NCBI GenBank assembly: GCA_020852815.1
Contig: JADZAN010000002.1
Location: 124,001 to 188,000, forward strand
Direction of reading: 5' to 3'
Length of the DNA: 64,000 nt
From: Gemmatimonadaceae bacterium
GTDB taxonomy: Bacteria; Gemmatimonadota; Gemmatimonadetes; Gemmatimonadales; Gemmatimonadaceae
Shown here piece after piece: positions 10,232-19,025 of this stretch. The position numbers were made by a program, and so were the translations under genes. How positions within the stretch are numbered: the first letter of the stretch is position 1; each line of letters opens with the position of its first letter. The notes under the pieces are model-generated. The model did no database searches and was not told the DNA's origin. It was given only the letters and a program-made list of their open reading frames with translations.

Positions 10232-11599
10232 ATGTCCGCCCTCTCGTCCTATCTAGAGACGCACGACGAGCGCTTTCACGCCGAGCTCTTCGACTTCCTG
10301 CGCATTCCCAGCGTCTCGGCGCGATCCGAGCACAACGCCGACGTCGCGCACGCGGCCAACTGGCTGCGCGATCAGATGGAGCGCATCGGGCTCGACGCCA
10401 GCATCCACCCCACCGAGGGACACCCCGTCGTGCTGGGGGAGTGGCGCGGGGCGGGGGCCGCGGCGCGCACCATCCTGATCTACGGGCACTACGACGTGCA
10501 GCCGGCGGAGCCGCTCGAGCTGTGGGACTCGCCGCCGTTCGAGCCGGTCATTCGCGATGGGAAGATCTTCGCCCGCGGCTCGGTCGACGACAAAGGGCAA
10601 CTGTACCTCCACCTCAAGGCGATCGAGGCGTATCTCGCGGTGCACGGGGCGCTTCCGGTCAATGTGATCGTGCTCGCCGAGGGGGAAGAGGAGGTGGGGA
10701 GCGAGCACCTGGCACCGTTTGTCGAGAGCCACGCCGCTCGCCTCGCCTGCGACGGTGTCGTCATCTCCGACTCGGCGATGTTTGCGCCGGGGCTTCCGTC
10801 CATTCTCTCGTCGTTGCGCGGGCTGGCGTACTTCCAGATCGACGTCCAGGGGCCGGGCGGCGACCTGCATTCGGGGAGCTATGGTGGCGCGGTGGTGAAC
10901 CCGGCCATGGCGCTGGCGCGCATCCTCGCCACGTTCCACGACGGTACGGGAAAGGTGGCGATTCCCGGCTTCTACGATTCCGTGCGGGCGTGGGAGGAGA
11001 AAGTGCGCGCGCAGCTTCGTGCGCTTCCCTTCGACGAGGAGGCGTTTCGCCACGAGACGGGGGCGCCGGCGTTAGGCGGCGAGGCGGGCTATTCCGTGCT
11101 GGAGCGCATCTGGACGCGCCCCACCTGCGAAGTGAACGGGATGCTGAGCGGCTACACGGGCGAGGGGGCCAAGACGGTGCTGCCGGCCAGGGCGATGGCC
11201 AAGGTGAGTTGCCGCCTGGTGCCGGACCAGGATCCCGACTCGGTGGAGCGGTTGCTCAAGGCGCACGTTGCCGCGGTGCAGCCGGCGGGGGTGACGGTGA
11301 CGGTGCGGGCGCTGCACGGGGGAAAGCCATGGCGCGGCGAGTTGGCGGGTCCGCTGTTCGAGGCGGGGGCGCGGGCGCTGGAGCGGGCCTTCGAGCGGGC
11401 GCCGGTGATCGTTGGCGAGGGGGGTTCGATCCCGGTGGTGCACGACTTTGCGCGCGTGCTCGGCGCGCCGGTGCTCCTGATGGGCTTTGGCCTCCCCGGC
11501 GAGAACGCGCACGCCCCTAACGAGTGGATGAGCGACGCCAACTTCACCGGCGGGATCCGGGCGGCGGCGTTCCTCTGGGAGGAGCTGGGGCGTTTGTAG
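10232..11599 (+). CDS. M20 family dipeptidase (CNDP-like)
   Basis: The 455-residue cytosolic zinc metallopeptidase is of the carnosinase/succinyl-diaminopimelate desuccinylase type. Metal-binding and catalytic motifs are YGHYDVQPAEP (His, Asp), ARGSVDDKGQLY (bridging Asp) and AEGEEEVGSEHL (catalytic and metal Glu). A dimerisation lid domain contains DLHSGSYGGAVVNP. A late His/Glu segment GEGGSIPVV, then MGFGLPGENAHAPNEW, completes the site. The length fits the family. The ATG at 10232 directly follows a C-rich tandem repeat. The substrate is probably a dipeptide, but specificity cannot be read from sequence. Confidence 0.9.
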   Translation: MSALSSYLETHDERFHAELFDFLRIPSVSARSEHNADVAHAANWLRDQMERIGLDASIHPTEGHPVVLGEWRGAGAAARTILIYGHYDVQPAEPLELWDSPPFEPVIRDGKIFARGSVDDKGQLYLHLKAIEAYLAVHGALPVNVIVLAEGEEEVGSEHLAPFVESHAARLACDGVVISDSAMFAPGLPSILSSLRGLAYFQIDVQGPGGDLHSGSYGGAVVNPAMALARILATFHDGTGKVAIPGFYDSVRAWEEKVRAQLRALPFDEEAFRHETGAPALGGEAGYSVLERIWTRPTCEVNGMLSGYTGEGAKTVLPARAMAKVSCRLVPDQDPDSVERLLKAHVAAVQPAGVTVTVRALHGGKPWRGELAGPLFEAGARALERAFERAPVIVGEGGSIPVVHDFARVLGAPVLLMGFGLPGENAHAPNEWMSDANFTGGIRAAAFLWEELGRL

Positions 11600-11637
11600 G
11601 GGACCGCGTTGCTGGCCGATGTGATCTTCGTCGTGCG

Positions 11638-11665
11638 CGCCGAGGACGCTCATACGTCCTCGGCG
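11638..11665 (+). terminator. Hairpin after M20 peptidase gene
   Basis: A perfect 11-bp stem (11638-11648 and 11655-11665) with loop CTCATA lies 38 nt after the stop. No T-run follows, so it may be a transcript-stabilising or Rho-assisted structure. Confidence 0.55.
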
Positions 11666-11805
11666 TGGGACAGCGCCGCTCGGGCGTCGCGGCGGGTTCC
11701 CTCGCAAGTGGTGGCGCGGACGTGAGTTAGCGCGGCGTGTCGGTTGGTGCCATGCGCGGCACCGGGCGTGCGTTTCCATGGTCCTGCAACTCACCAGGAG
11801 TCACC

Positions 11806-12468
11806 ATGACCCGCACGTCTGTCCTTCCCCGCCGCGAGGCGGTTGCAGCTGCCGCGTTGCTTTCGCTGCTCGCCCTCGCCGCCCTCGTCATCCTGCCGGC
11901 GCGCGTGCAGGCGCAGAAGCCGGTGGTGGCCCGCCTCACGCCGTATGTCGGCTACATGGCGTTTGGCGACTACGTCGATGGTCCCATCGGCACGCGCATC
12001 ACCAACAGCAACTCGGCGCTGTACGGCGTGACGGCGGGGCTCGACCTCTCCCGCAACGTGTCGCTGGTGGGGAACATCGGCTACACCGACAGCAACGTGC
12101 GTGTAGGGCTCCCCATCATCGGGGGAGTCAACATTGCCGACAGCAAGGTGCTGTTGTACGACGGCGGGCTGCAGTTCCGCCTCCCGCAGGGTGGCGCGTT
12201 AGGCACCGGGATCGCGCCGTTCGTGGAGGTGGGGGCGGGCGCCATCCGCTATGAAGTGCGCACGGGCCCCCTCACCACCAACGCGACCAACTTCGCGGGG
12301 AACTTCGGCGGCGGGCTCGACCTGCAGCTCAATCGCTCCATCGCGCTTCGCGGGGCGGTGAAGGACTACGTGGGGAAGTTCGACTTCCACGAGGCAACGT
12401 CGTTCGATCTCAGCAGCAAGGTCGCGCACAACGTGGCCTTCACCGTCGGGATCACGTTGGGCTTCTAG
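11806..12468 (+). CDS. Outer-membrane beta-barrel protein (small, 8-strand type)
   Basis: The 220-residue protein has a cleavable signal peptide (hydrophobic LLSLLALAALVILPARVQAQ). The mature part alternates polar and hydrophobic residues: TPYVGYMAFGDYVDGP, YGVTAGLDLSRNVSLVG, FVEVGAGAIRYEV, FGGGLDLQLNRSIALRGAVKDYV. It ends in an amphipathic strand with terminal Phe (NVAFTVGITLGF), the classical barrel-insertion signature recognised by BamA. The start at 11806 is supported by AGGAG at 11796-11800. The function is unknown; an OmpW/OmpA-like structural or porin role is possible. Confidence 0.85.
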   Translation: MTRTSVLPRREAVAAAALLSLLALAALVILPARVQAQKPVVARLTPYVGYMAFGDYVDGPIGTRITNSNSALYGVTAGLDLSRNVSLVGNIGYTDSNVRVGLPIIGGVNIADSKVLLYDGGLQFRLPQGGALGTGIAPFVEVGAGAIRYEVRTGPLTTNATNFAGNFGGGLDLQLNRSIALRGAVKDYVGKFDFHEATSFDLSSKVAHNVAFTVGITLGF

Positions 12469-12489
12469 CCTGAAACGACGAGAACACCG

Positions 12490-12508
12490 TCCCGGCGAAG
12501 GCTGGGGA
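12490..12508. repeat. CGAAGGCTGGGG hairpin-family repeat (degenerate copy)
   Basis: This is one copy of the CCCCAGC-GAAG-GCTGGGG element also seen at 28531-28570 and inside the FAD oxidase gene. It overlaps the first ATG of the next open frame, so that ATG (12508) is unlikely to be the true start of the DUF5916 gene. Confidence 0.65.
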
Positions 12509-12711
12509 TGAGTTGGACGAACGGCGGCGGGAGCTTCGGCTTCCGCCGCCTTCTCGTTGGCGATGGGTGGCGCGGTCGCGGTGCGGGGTGCAACATCGTG
12601 CGTCGCCTCGTCCGCGTGCGAGCGCCCTTCGTGGCATTCGCCTGCGCCGAGCGGTGTTCGCCCGGCAACGTTCCCGCCCGCCTGGCGCGTATCGATGCGG
12701 CCGTTCCCCTG

Positions 12712-15153
12712 GTGGGGGGCGGCCGCGCCCCGCGTCCTCCCCCTCGCCGATCCAGCTTCGTGCTCGTTCCCGCCCTCGCCACGTTTGCCACGGTCGCCGC
12801 GCTTGCCACGGCCTCCCACGATCGTCTCCCCGCGCCATCCGCGCCTCCGCCATCGGGCGGGGTGTACAACGGACGCGCCGGCCAGCTCGACGTGGCACCT
12901 CCACGGCTTGAGCAGAGCGTCACCGTCGACGGCGTCCTGGGAGAGGAGGTGTGGCGTAACGCGGCGCTCCTGACCGGCTTCTCGCAGTTCCAGCCGGCCG
13001 ACCGGCGTCCGTCCACCGACTCGACGGAAGTACTGGTCTGGTACTCTCCGACGGCAATCCACTTCGGCGTGCGCGCCTTTGCGCCGCCGGGGGCAACCAA
13101 CGCCCGGCTCTCCGACCGCGACAAGATCACCGCCGACGACTACGTCGAGATCATCCTGTCCACGTTCAACGACGGGCGGCAGGCATTCGTGTTCGGCGTC
13201 AACGCGTTAGGCGTGCAGGCCGACGGGACGCTCAACGAGCTGCAGACGACCACGTCCACCGGAAGCTCGAACTCGTCGGCGCGCGCCTCGGCCGACCTGA
13301 GCGCCAACTTCGTCTATGAATCCAAGGGGCGGCTCACCGACTTCGGCTACGAGGTGGAGGTTCGCATCCCGTTCAAGTCGTTGCGCTATCAGTCGCGTGA
13401 CGTGCAGGACTGGGGATTGCAGCTGGTGCGCATGGTGCAGCACCTGGGGCACGAGGACACCTGGACCCCCACGCGGCGCGACGCCGCCTCGTTCCTGGCC
13501 CAGTCGGGGCGCCTGACCGGGCTGCGCGACCTGCGCCGCGGCGTGGTCGTCGACCTCACGCCGTCCGTCGTCGCCTTCCAGAACGGCCAGCGCAAGGGCG
13601 AGGTAGGGTGGGGCTATGCGCCGCAGGGGCCGGAGTACGGCGGTACGGTGCGGTGGGGGGTGACCAACAACCTCACGCTCAACGGCACCGTCAATCCCGA
13701 CTTCTCGCAGGTCGAGGCCGACGTCGTCGCCTTCCAGTACGATCCGCGCATCGCGCTGTTCTATCCGGAGCGTCGCCCCTTCTTTCTCGAGGGGATCGAG
13801 AACTTTGCCGTCGGCAACAACCTGATCTACACGCGCCGCATCGTGCAGCCCGACGTGGCCGTCAAGCTCACCGGGAAGGCGCTCGGCACCAACCTCGCCC
13901 TCCTCTCGGCGGTCGACGACCGGCGCAACTCGCTGAGCGGGAGCGACCGCCCGCTCTACACCATCCTGCGGGGCACGCGCGACGTGGGGCGGCAGTCGCG
14001 CCTGGGCTTCACGTACACCGATCGCATCGACGGCGACGACTACAACCGCGTTGCCGGCCTCGACGCGCGCATGGTCATGCGCAAGATCTGGTCGCTCACG
14101 CTGCAGGGAGCGTTGAGCCGCACCCGCGCCGACTCCGTCGCCACGACCGCCCCGCTGTGGGCGGGAACGCTGGCGCGGCAGGGGCGTCACTACAACTTCT
14201 CGGCGCGCATCAACGCCATCGACGCCGACTTCGACGCGCAGGCAGGGTTCCTCTCGCGCCGGAACGTGGTGGACTACGCCGTTGCCAATTCGTGGACCTT
14301 CTTTCGTCCCTCGGGTTCGCTCGTGGAGACGTGGGGCTTCACGGTGCGCGGGCAGGGGACGGGCCCGTACGAGGCCTTCGTGCGGGGCAAGGCGTCGCAG
14401 GATCGCAAGCTGCACTTCACCTCCAACGCCGCCGTGCGCGGCGGGTGGCGCGTGAGCGGGGCGCTCTTCTTCGAGAACTTCGGCTTCGACCCCGACCTGT
14501 ACGCGGGATACTACGTCGAGCGGTCGCTCGGCGCGCGCAAGGACACCGTCGTCTTCGACGGGGCGGGCGACCCGCGACTGCACAACGTCGACCTGATGGT
14601 GAACGTGAGCACGCCCGAGTGGTCCAAGGTCTCGGCCGACTTCCAGTACATCGGCGGCAAGGACGAGAACTTCGATGAGTGGCAGTCCGGGCTCATCCAC
14701 TTCATCACGGCGAACGTGGCCTTTCGCCCTACCGACCAACTGCGCCTGGAGGCGCAGTACCAGCACCAGGAGTTCAATCGCTGGACCGACGGCACCACCG
14801 TCAACATCCGCAAGGTGCCGCGCCTCAAGGTCGAGTACCAGGCGTCACGCTTCATCTTCTTCCGCATGATCGGGCAGTACGACACGCAGGAGAAGCTCGA
14901 CCGCCGCGACGACGGCCGCACCAACGATCCGCTGCTCTTCCGGAACCCGGATGGCTCCTTCGTGCGGCTGGCGGGGTTCAAGCGCAACCGCGTGCGTGCC
15001 GACTGGCTCTTCTCCTACCAGCCCACGCCGGGCACGGTGCTCTTTCTCGGCTACGGCAGCTCGCTCGACGAGCCCCAGCCGCTCAAGTTCCGCTCCCTCA
15101 AGCGGCTGCAGGACGGCTTCTTCATGAAGTGGTCCTGGCTCTTCCGGCTGTAG
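12712..15153 (+). CDS. DUF5916 outer-membrane protein with N-terminal CBM9-like domain
   Basis: About 813 residues. After a signal-like stretch (SSFVLVPALATFATVAALAT), a CBM9-like sandwich at about 65-230 contains VTVDGVLGEEVWRNAALL, STEVLVWYSPTAIHFGVRAF and DDYVEIILSTFNDGRQAFVF. The rest is the DUF5916 barrel, with TVNPDFSQVEADVVAFQYD, FYPERRPFFLEGIENF and many aromatic beta-strands up to FFMKWSWLFRL. The family is secreted or outer-membrane and widespread in Bacteroidota and Gemmatimonadota, with unknown ligand; carbohydrate binding by the N-domain is inference. The frame is open from ATG 12508 and GTG 12598, but the former lies in a repeat. GTG 12712 gives the best signal peptide, so the start remains uncertain. 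Confidence 0.85.
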   Translation: MGGGRAPRPPPRRSSFVLVPALATFATVAALATASHDRLPAPSAPPPSGGVYNGRAGQLDVAPPRLEQSVTVDGVLGEEVWRNAALLTGFSQFQPADRRPSTDSTEVLVWYSPTAIHFGVRAFAPPGATNARLSDRDKITADDYVEIILSTFNDGRQAFVFGVNALGVQADGTLNELQTTTSTGSSNSSARASADLSANFVYESKGRLTDFGYEVEVRIPFKSLRYQSRDVQDWGLQLVRMVQHLGHEDTWTPTRRDAASFLAQSGRLTGLRDLRRGVVVDLTPSVVAFQNGQRKGEVGWGYAPQGPEYGGTVRWGVTNNLTLNGTVNPDFSQVEADVVAFQYDPRIALFYPERRPFFLEGIENFAVGNNLIYTRRIVQPDVAVKLTGKALGTNLALLSAVDDRRNSLSGSDRPLYTILRGTRDVGRQSRLGFTYTDRIDGDDYNRVAGLDARMVMRKIWSLTLQGALSRTRADSVATTAPLWAGTLARQGRHYNFSARINAIDADFDAQAGFLSRRNVVDYAVANSWTFFRPSGSLVETWGFTVRGQGTGPYEAFVRGKASQDRKLHFTSNAAVRGGWRVSGALFFENFGFDPDLYAGYYVERSLGARKDTVVFDGAGDPRLHNVDLMVNVSTPEWSKVSADFQYIGGKDENFDEWQSGLIHFITANVAFRPTDQLRLEAQYQHQEFNRWTDGTTVNIRKVPRLKVEYQASRFIFFRMIGQYDTQEKLDRRDDGRTNDPLLFRNPDGSFVRLAGFKRNRVRADWLFSYQPTPGTVLFLGYGSSLDEPQPLKFRSLKRLQDGFFMKWSWLFRL

Positions 15154-15162
15154 CGACGCCGC

Positions 15163-16092
15163 CTAACGCTTCGCCGACTCGGTGACGATGGGAAGGTCCG
15201 GCTTCCTGCTCCACTCCTCCCACGAGCCGTCGTAGATGCGGGCGTCGAATCCGGCGCGGCGGGCCGCGAAGTAGAGGAGCGAGGCCTGCATCCCGATGTG
15301 GCAGTAGGTGACCACGGTGTCGCCCGGTTTCACGCCGGCAGCCGCAAACAGGCGGCTCAGCCTTGGCTGTTCGCGAAGCCGCGTCAGCTCGCCGGTGAGT
15401 TGGGAGAAGGGGATGTTCACCGCCCCGGGAATGTGTCCGGCGCGCGGCATCTGGCCCGGCGAGTACCCGAGGTAGAACTCGGGCGCGCGCGCGTCGAGGA
15501 TGCGGACTCCGGGCGTGTTCGTGTTCTGGCCCAGCCATGTCACGTCGGCAATGACCGAGGCATCGACACGAGGGGTGAAGTTCCCGCGCGCGACCGTCGG
15601 CGCCTCGTGCGAGAGCGGGCGTCCCGCCTCGCGCCACGCGTCGATGCCGCCGTCCAGGACCGAGGCGTGCCCCTTGAGCCCGAGATAGTCGAACGTCACG
15701 AGCAGGCGCGCCACCTGCAGCGGCTGGCCGTAGATCACGATCCGGTCGCCATCGCTCACCCCAACCGACTCGAGGAGCGAGTCGAGTTGAGCGGCAGGGG
15801 GGATCTGGCTGCTCAACCCTTCCAGCGTCGGTGCGTAGCTCGAGAAGAGCACCAGGCGCGCCCCGGGGACGTGCCCCGCATCGTACTCCGCCTTGGACGA
15901 CGCGGCGTGCAGGATGACCAGTCGCGCCTGGTTCAGGTGCTGCGCCATCCACTCCTCGTTGACGAGGAGCGGGACGGCGGCAGCTGGCGAAGGCTGGGCG
16001 CTCGCGCGCGACGGTCCTGCCAGCGGGGCGACGGCAAGGAGGGCGAGCATCGCCGTCGCCAGGGGAGTCGATTGAACGCGTCGTGCGGGCAT
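15163..16092 (-). CDS. Periplasmic sulfurtransferase, tandem rhodanese domains
   Basis: The 309-residue protein has a Sec signal (TAMLALLAVAPLAGPSRASAQ) and two rhodanese domains. The N-terminal one (about 40-165) has VIYGQPLQVARL at the catalytic loop and lacks Cys, as is usual. The C-terminal one (about 180-300) has VTYCHIGMQAS with active Cys near residue 263 in a six-residue loop, then DGSWEEWSR. It would transfer sulfane sulfur from thiosulfate or 3-mercaptopyruvate to a thiophilic acceptor outside the cytoplasm. It is divergent from a dihaem cytochrome that resembles thiosulfate dehydrogenase, 120 bp away, which supports a sulfur-oxidation context. Its stop codon lies in a CGTTAGG heptamer. 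Confidence 0.9.
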   Translation of the reverse strand: MPARRVQSTPLATAMLALLAVAPLAGPSRASAQPSPAAAVPLLVNEEWMAQHLNQARLVILHAASSKAEYDAGHVPGARLVLFSSYAPTLEGLSSQIPPAAQLDSLLESVGVSDGDRIVIYGQPLQVARLLVTFDYLGLKGHASVLDGGIDAWREAGRPLSHEAPTVARGNFTPRVDASVIADVTWLGQNTNTPGVRILDARAPEFYLGYSPGQMPRAGHIPGAVNIPFSQLTGELTRLREQPRLSRLFAAAGVKPGDTVVTYCHIGMQASLLYFAARRAGFDARIYDGSWEEWSRKPDLPIVTESAKR

Positions 16093-16212
16093 GTGGTGTG
16101 ACCCCGATCGTGGTGTGACGCGAAAAGCTAAGGTGTTCGCGCTCCCGCGGTGGTAGCTTGTCGTGACCGCGGACTCGCCCGCACAACCGGAGACATGGAG
16201 AACTAGCCGACC

Positions 16213-17169
16213 ATGGGACGAACGGTGGGGATGCGACTGATGGCGACACGTGCAGTGATGGCCATCGCCGCGATAACGGTTGCCGCGCTTGGCTGCGCCA
16301 GGCGCGACAGTGAGTCGCGTGATGCGCAGGCGACGGCCGCGCCGGCTGCGACCGCTGCGGCCGCGGCGAAGGCAACGGGAGTCTCCACCGGTGCCGGCGC
16401 CAAGTCGCCGTTCCGCGTTCCCGCCGAGTCGGAAGTGAAGGACAGCGTGCTCCTGGCGTCGATCCGTCGCGGGCGCGCGCTTCTCAGCCACACGCGCGAT
16501 TCGTTGCCGCGCCACGTGGGCAACGGCTTGGTCTGCACCAACTGCCATCTGCAGGACGGGACGCGCAAGCTGGGAATGCCGTGGGTGGGCGTGTATGCAC
16601 GTTTCCCCCAGTATCGGAGCCGCGCCGGGACGACGCAGCTCATCGAGGATCGCGTCAACGACTGCTTCAAGCGCTCCCTCAACGGGCGACCACTCACGCC
16701 GGAGTCGCGCGACATGCGCGACATCGTGGCCTACATGGCCTTTCTCTCCATTGGCTATCCGGTGGGTGTGGAGATGGAGGGGCAGGGGCTGCCGAAGCTG
16801 GAGCCGCTGGAGGGGGACACGCTGCGCGGGGCGCACATCTTTGCCACGCGCTGCGCGCGCTGCCACGGTGCAGCTGGCGAGGGCTCGTCCGCATATCCCC
16901 CACTCTGGGGGGCACGTGCCTACAACATTGGTGCCGGCATGGCGCGCGTGCGCACGGCCGCGGCCTTCGTGAAGCAGTGGATGCCGCAGGACTCGATGGG
17001 GGTCCTCACACCGCAGGAAGCGTTCGACGTGGCGCGCTTCATCGACGCGCGCCCGCGCCCCGACTTCAAGGGAAAGGAGCTGGACTGGCCGCACGGCGAC
17101 CCGCCCCCCGATGTCGCCTACGCCACCAATGCCGCGCGACGGACGGGAGCGGCAGGCTCGCGCCGGTGA
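16213..17169 (+). CDS. Dihaem c-type cytochrome, TsdA-like (thiosulfate dehydrogenase family)
   Basis: The 318-residue protein has a lipoprotein-like signal (ITVAALGC) and an Ala-rich linker. Two haem-c domains carry CTNCH near residue 107 and CARCH near 214. The first domain matches the TsdA pattern closely: GNGLVCTNCHLQDGTRKLGM, then RFPQYRSRAG, IEDRVNDCFKRSLNG and DMRDIVAYMAFLS. TsdA oxidises two thiosulfate to tetrathionate, or works in reverse. The Cys in NDCFKRS is conserved in related SoxA/TsdA proteins. The adjacent divergent rhodanese fits sulfur chemistry. The lipid anchor would tether it to a membrane. Assignment to the wider family is firm; substrate is inferred. Confidence 0.85.
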   Translation: MGRTVGMRLMATRAVMAIAAITVAALGCARRDSESRDAQATAAPAATAAAAAKATGVSTGAGAKSPFRVPAESEVKDSVLLASIRRGRALLSHTRDSLPRHVGNGLVCTNCHLQDGTRKLGMPWVGVYARFPQYRSRAGTTQLIEDRVNDCFKRSLNGRPLTPESRDMRDIVAYMAFLSIGYPVGVEMEGQGLPKLEPLEGDTLRGAHIFATRCARCHGAAGEGSSAYPPLWGARAYNIGAGMARVRTAAAFVKQWMPQDSMGVLTPQEAFDVARFIDARPRPDFKGKELDWPHGDPPPDVAYATNAARRTGAAGSRR

Positions 17170-17202
17170 GGCGTTCGCGCCGGGCCGGCGCAGGAACCGG
17201 CG

Positions 17203-18078
17203 TTAGGCGCGGTACTGCGCCCGGTCGCACTCCGCCAGGGCGCGCACGCGCTCCATCACCGTGTCGGTAATCTGCTTGTAGGTGCTCCCCTTGCCCGGGA
17301 GCGCCAGCAACTGGTCCAGCGCCACGGGTTGGTCGAACCAGACGCGAATGGGCTCGCCCCCGGTCCAGTTGCGTCGCAGCTGCTCCGGGAGGTCGTTGGT
17401 GAGCCCGGCGATGAAAGTCGGGATGACGATGGGGCGCGCGGCATGGATGATCTTTCCCGCCCCCGGCTGGAAGCGCATGAACGAGTACGGGTCCGGGTCC
17501 AGGTTGCGCCCTCCCTCCGGATGGATCCCCAGGATGTTCCCCTGGCCGCGCGCACAGAGATCGACCAGGACGTCGAGCGCGTAGCGATCGCTCGCACCAT
17601 GCGACGGAAGGGCGAACAGCGGCGGGAACATCGACCAGAAGGCGACGAGCTGGTTGAGCGCCATCCCGGCCCACGACTGGTAGTAGTACTGCCCCACCAC
17701 GGGAAAGTAGAGGCGCTTCCGTCCGCGGAGTTCGCGATGCAGCAGCGCCGAGACGATGAACAGGTCGAAGTACGTGCGATGGTTGGCGACGAAGAGCAGC
17801 GCACCACGCGGGTAGGCATCGCGCACGTGCTCGAGCCCCTGCACGCGCAGCAGTCGCCCGGTCGCGAGCGCGATCCACGTGGCGCCAATCGCCCGCTGGC
17901 ACCAGCTCCACGCCCCTTTCAGCGGCTCGCGGTTCATCCGCAGCGCGACTTCCAGATGTGCTCGCTCCAGCGGGGCGAGAGATGCGCGCACCACGGCGGG
18001 GAGCGGCGCGTCCACGAGTGGCCGATCGTGCGGTGGGACGTCGCGGCGCCTGGGCAGCTCGTCTCGTGACGCGCTCAT
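17203..18078 (-). CDS. 1-acyl-sn-glycerol-3-phosphate acyltransferase-like (PlsC family)
   Basis: The 291-residue protein carries the acyltransferase motif NHRTYFD (H-x4-D) at about residue 100, a block with IHPEGGRNLDPDPYSF (EGxR type), and a later IVIPTFIAGL segment. It would transfer a fatty acyl group to lysophosphatidate or a related lysolipid at the inner membrane during phospholipid synthesis. About 70 extra N-terminal residues precede the catalytic core. The start at 18078 is the first ATG giving a non-overlapping 5' end. It converges on the TsdA-like gene with only 33 bp between stops, and a CGTTAGG heptamer covers its TAA stop. Confidence 0.85.
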   Translation of the reverse strand: MSASRDELPRRRDVPPHDRPLVDAPLPAVVRASLAPLERAHLEVALRMNREPLKGAWSWCQRAIGATWIALATGRLLRVQGLEHVRDAYPRGALLFVANHRTYFDLFIVSALLHRELRGRKRLYFPVVGQYYYQSWAGMALNQLVAFWSMFPPLFALPSHGASDRYALDVLVDLCARGQGNILGIHPEGGRNLDPDPYSFMRFQPGAGKIIHAARPIVIPTFIAGLTNDLPEQLRRNWTGGEPIRVWFDQPVALDQLLALPGKGSTYKQITDTVMERVRALAECDRAQYRA

Positions 18079-18341
18079 TCGCTCGGCGATACGCGGTACG
18101 TGACCGGGGCGGTGGCAAAGCCTGCGCTTTGGCTGCACCTTGTGGCGCGCGCGCCGTGTCCCGCGTGGCCGGGATGACAGTCGCGGAGCGACAGGACGCG
18201 CACGAGGAGAGGCAGGGAGTGATACGATTGCCTCGGAAGCGAGGCTGTTGGCGAGCTGGACATGATCGAGAAGGGTGTCTCCGTCAGTTCCGAATGGGAA
18301 GCGGTGGGGCGACCAATCAGATCGTTGACGCGGAGGAGTCG

Positions 18342-18788
18342 GTGATTTCAGTCTTCGACACGCATGGGCTGTGGTTGTGGTCCGTCTGGTACGGGCTGCT
18401 GTGGCTTGCCGTCGTTCCCTTCGGCTGCCTGGTGATCTACACCTTCCTCAAGGTGCGGCCGGCGACGAGTCGTGAGGAGAGCACGTGGCTCAATGGGGCG
18501 GTGCTGGCGTCGTTCATCGTCCTCATGGTCACGTCGTTCCTGGCGGCGCTGCTGTACGTTCGTGCGCAGCCCGATCGCCAATGGTGGTCGTACGTCCTGG
18601 CAATCGCCGTGCACTTCACCTGCTGGACCTTCCTGGGCTCGGGGGTCTTTTTCGCGTCGCTGCAGGCGCTGGCGGCGGGGCCGCGCGTGGGGTTGCGACG
18701 GCTTTCGGCGCTGCTGGCGGTGGTGGGCGTCTCGCTCTTTCACTACGCCACGCTCTACGCCACCGATACATTCCGCACGCGTCCGTGA
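18342..18788 (+). CDS. Small four-helix membrane protein of unknown function
   Basis: The 148-residue protein has about four predicted membrane helices: WSVWYGLLWLAVVPFGCLVI, VLASFIVLMVTSFLAALLYV, YVLAIAVHFTCWTFLGSGVF and LSALLAVVGVSLFHYATLY. No enzymatic motif was recognised. The GTG start at 18342 is preferred because GGAGG at 18332-18336 sits at ideal spacing; a longer ATG form from 18294 is possible. It lies in the gap after the acyltransferase, read the opposite way, and 237 bp upstream of the PD40-GGT fusion. Confidence 0.7.
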   Translation: MISVFDTHGLWLWSVWYGLLWLAVVPFGCLVIYTFLKVRPATSREESTWLNGAVLASFIVLMVTSFLAALLYVRAQPDRQWWSYVLAIAVHFTCWTFLGSGVFFASLQALAAGPRVGLRRLSALLAVVGVSLFHYATLYATDTFRTRP

Positions 18789-19025
18789 TGCGGGGCGGTG
18801 CCGCGAGGGGCGCTCTCCTGGCAGCGTGCGCGGACATCGTCGTGCGCGACCGGTCATCGCCGAGTTGCAGCTGACCGCATCCGGCGCGGGCGCGTGGCGG
18901 GTTCCGGGCGTCGTCATGCACGGCGCGGGCGACGGAGTCCTTGCGCGCACCCGCCTCGCACGCACCTGGCTCGCACCGCGGGTCGAGCGATCGTGCGCAA
19001 TCACTTCTTCGTTCCGGAAGACCGC

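Noticed and set aside
10072-11520. 482-codon rightward frame overlapping the M20 peptidase
   Set aside because: It is a +1 shadow of a motif-complete peptidase; Ala/Gly/Arg-rich.
13207-14766. Leftward frame opposite the DUF5916 gene
   Set aside because: His/Arg/Val-rich shadow. The plus strand has continuous beta-barrel sequence.
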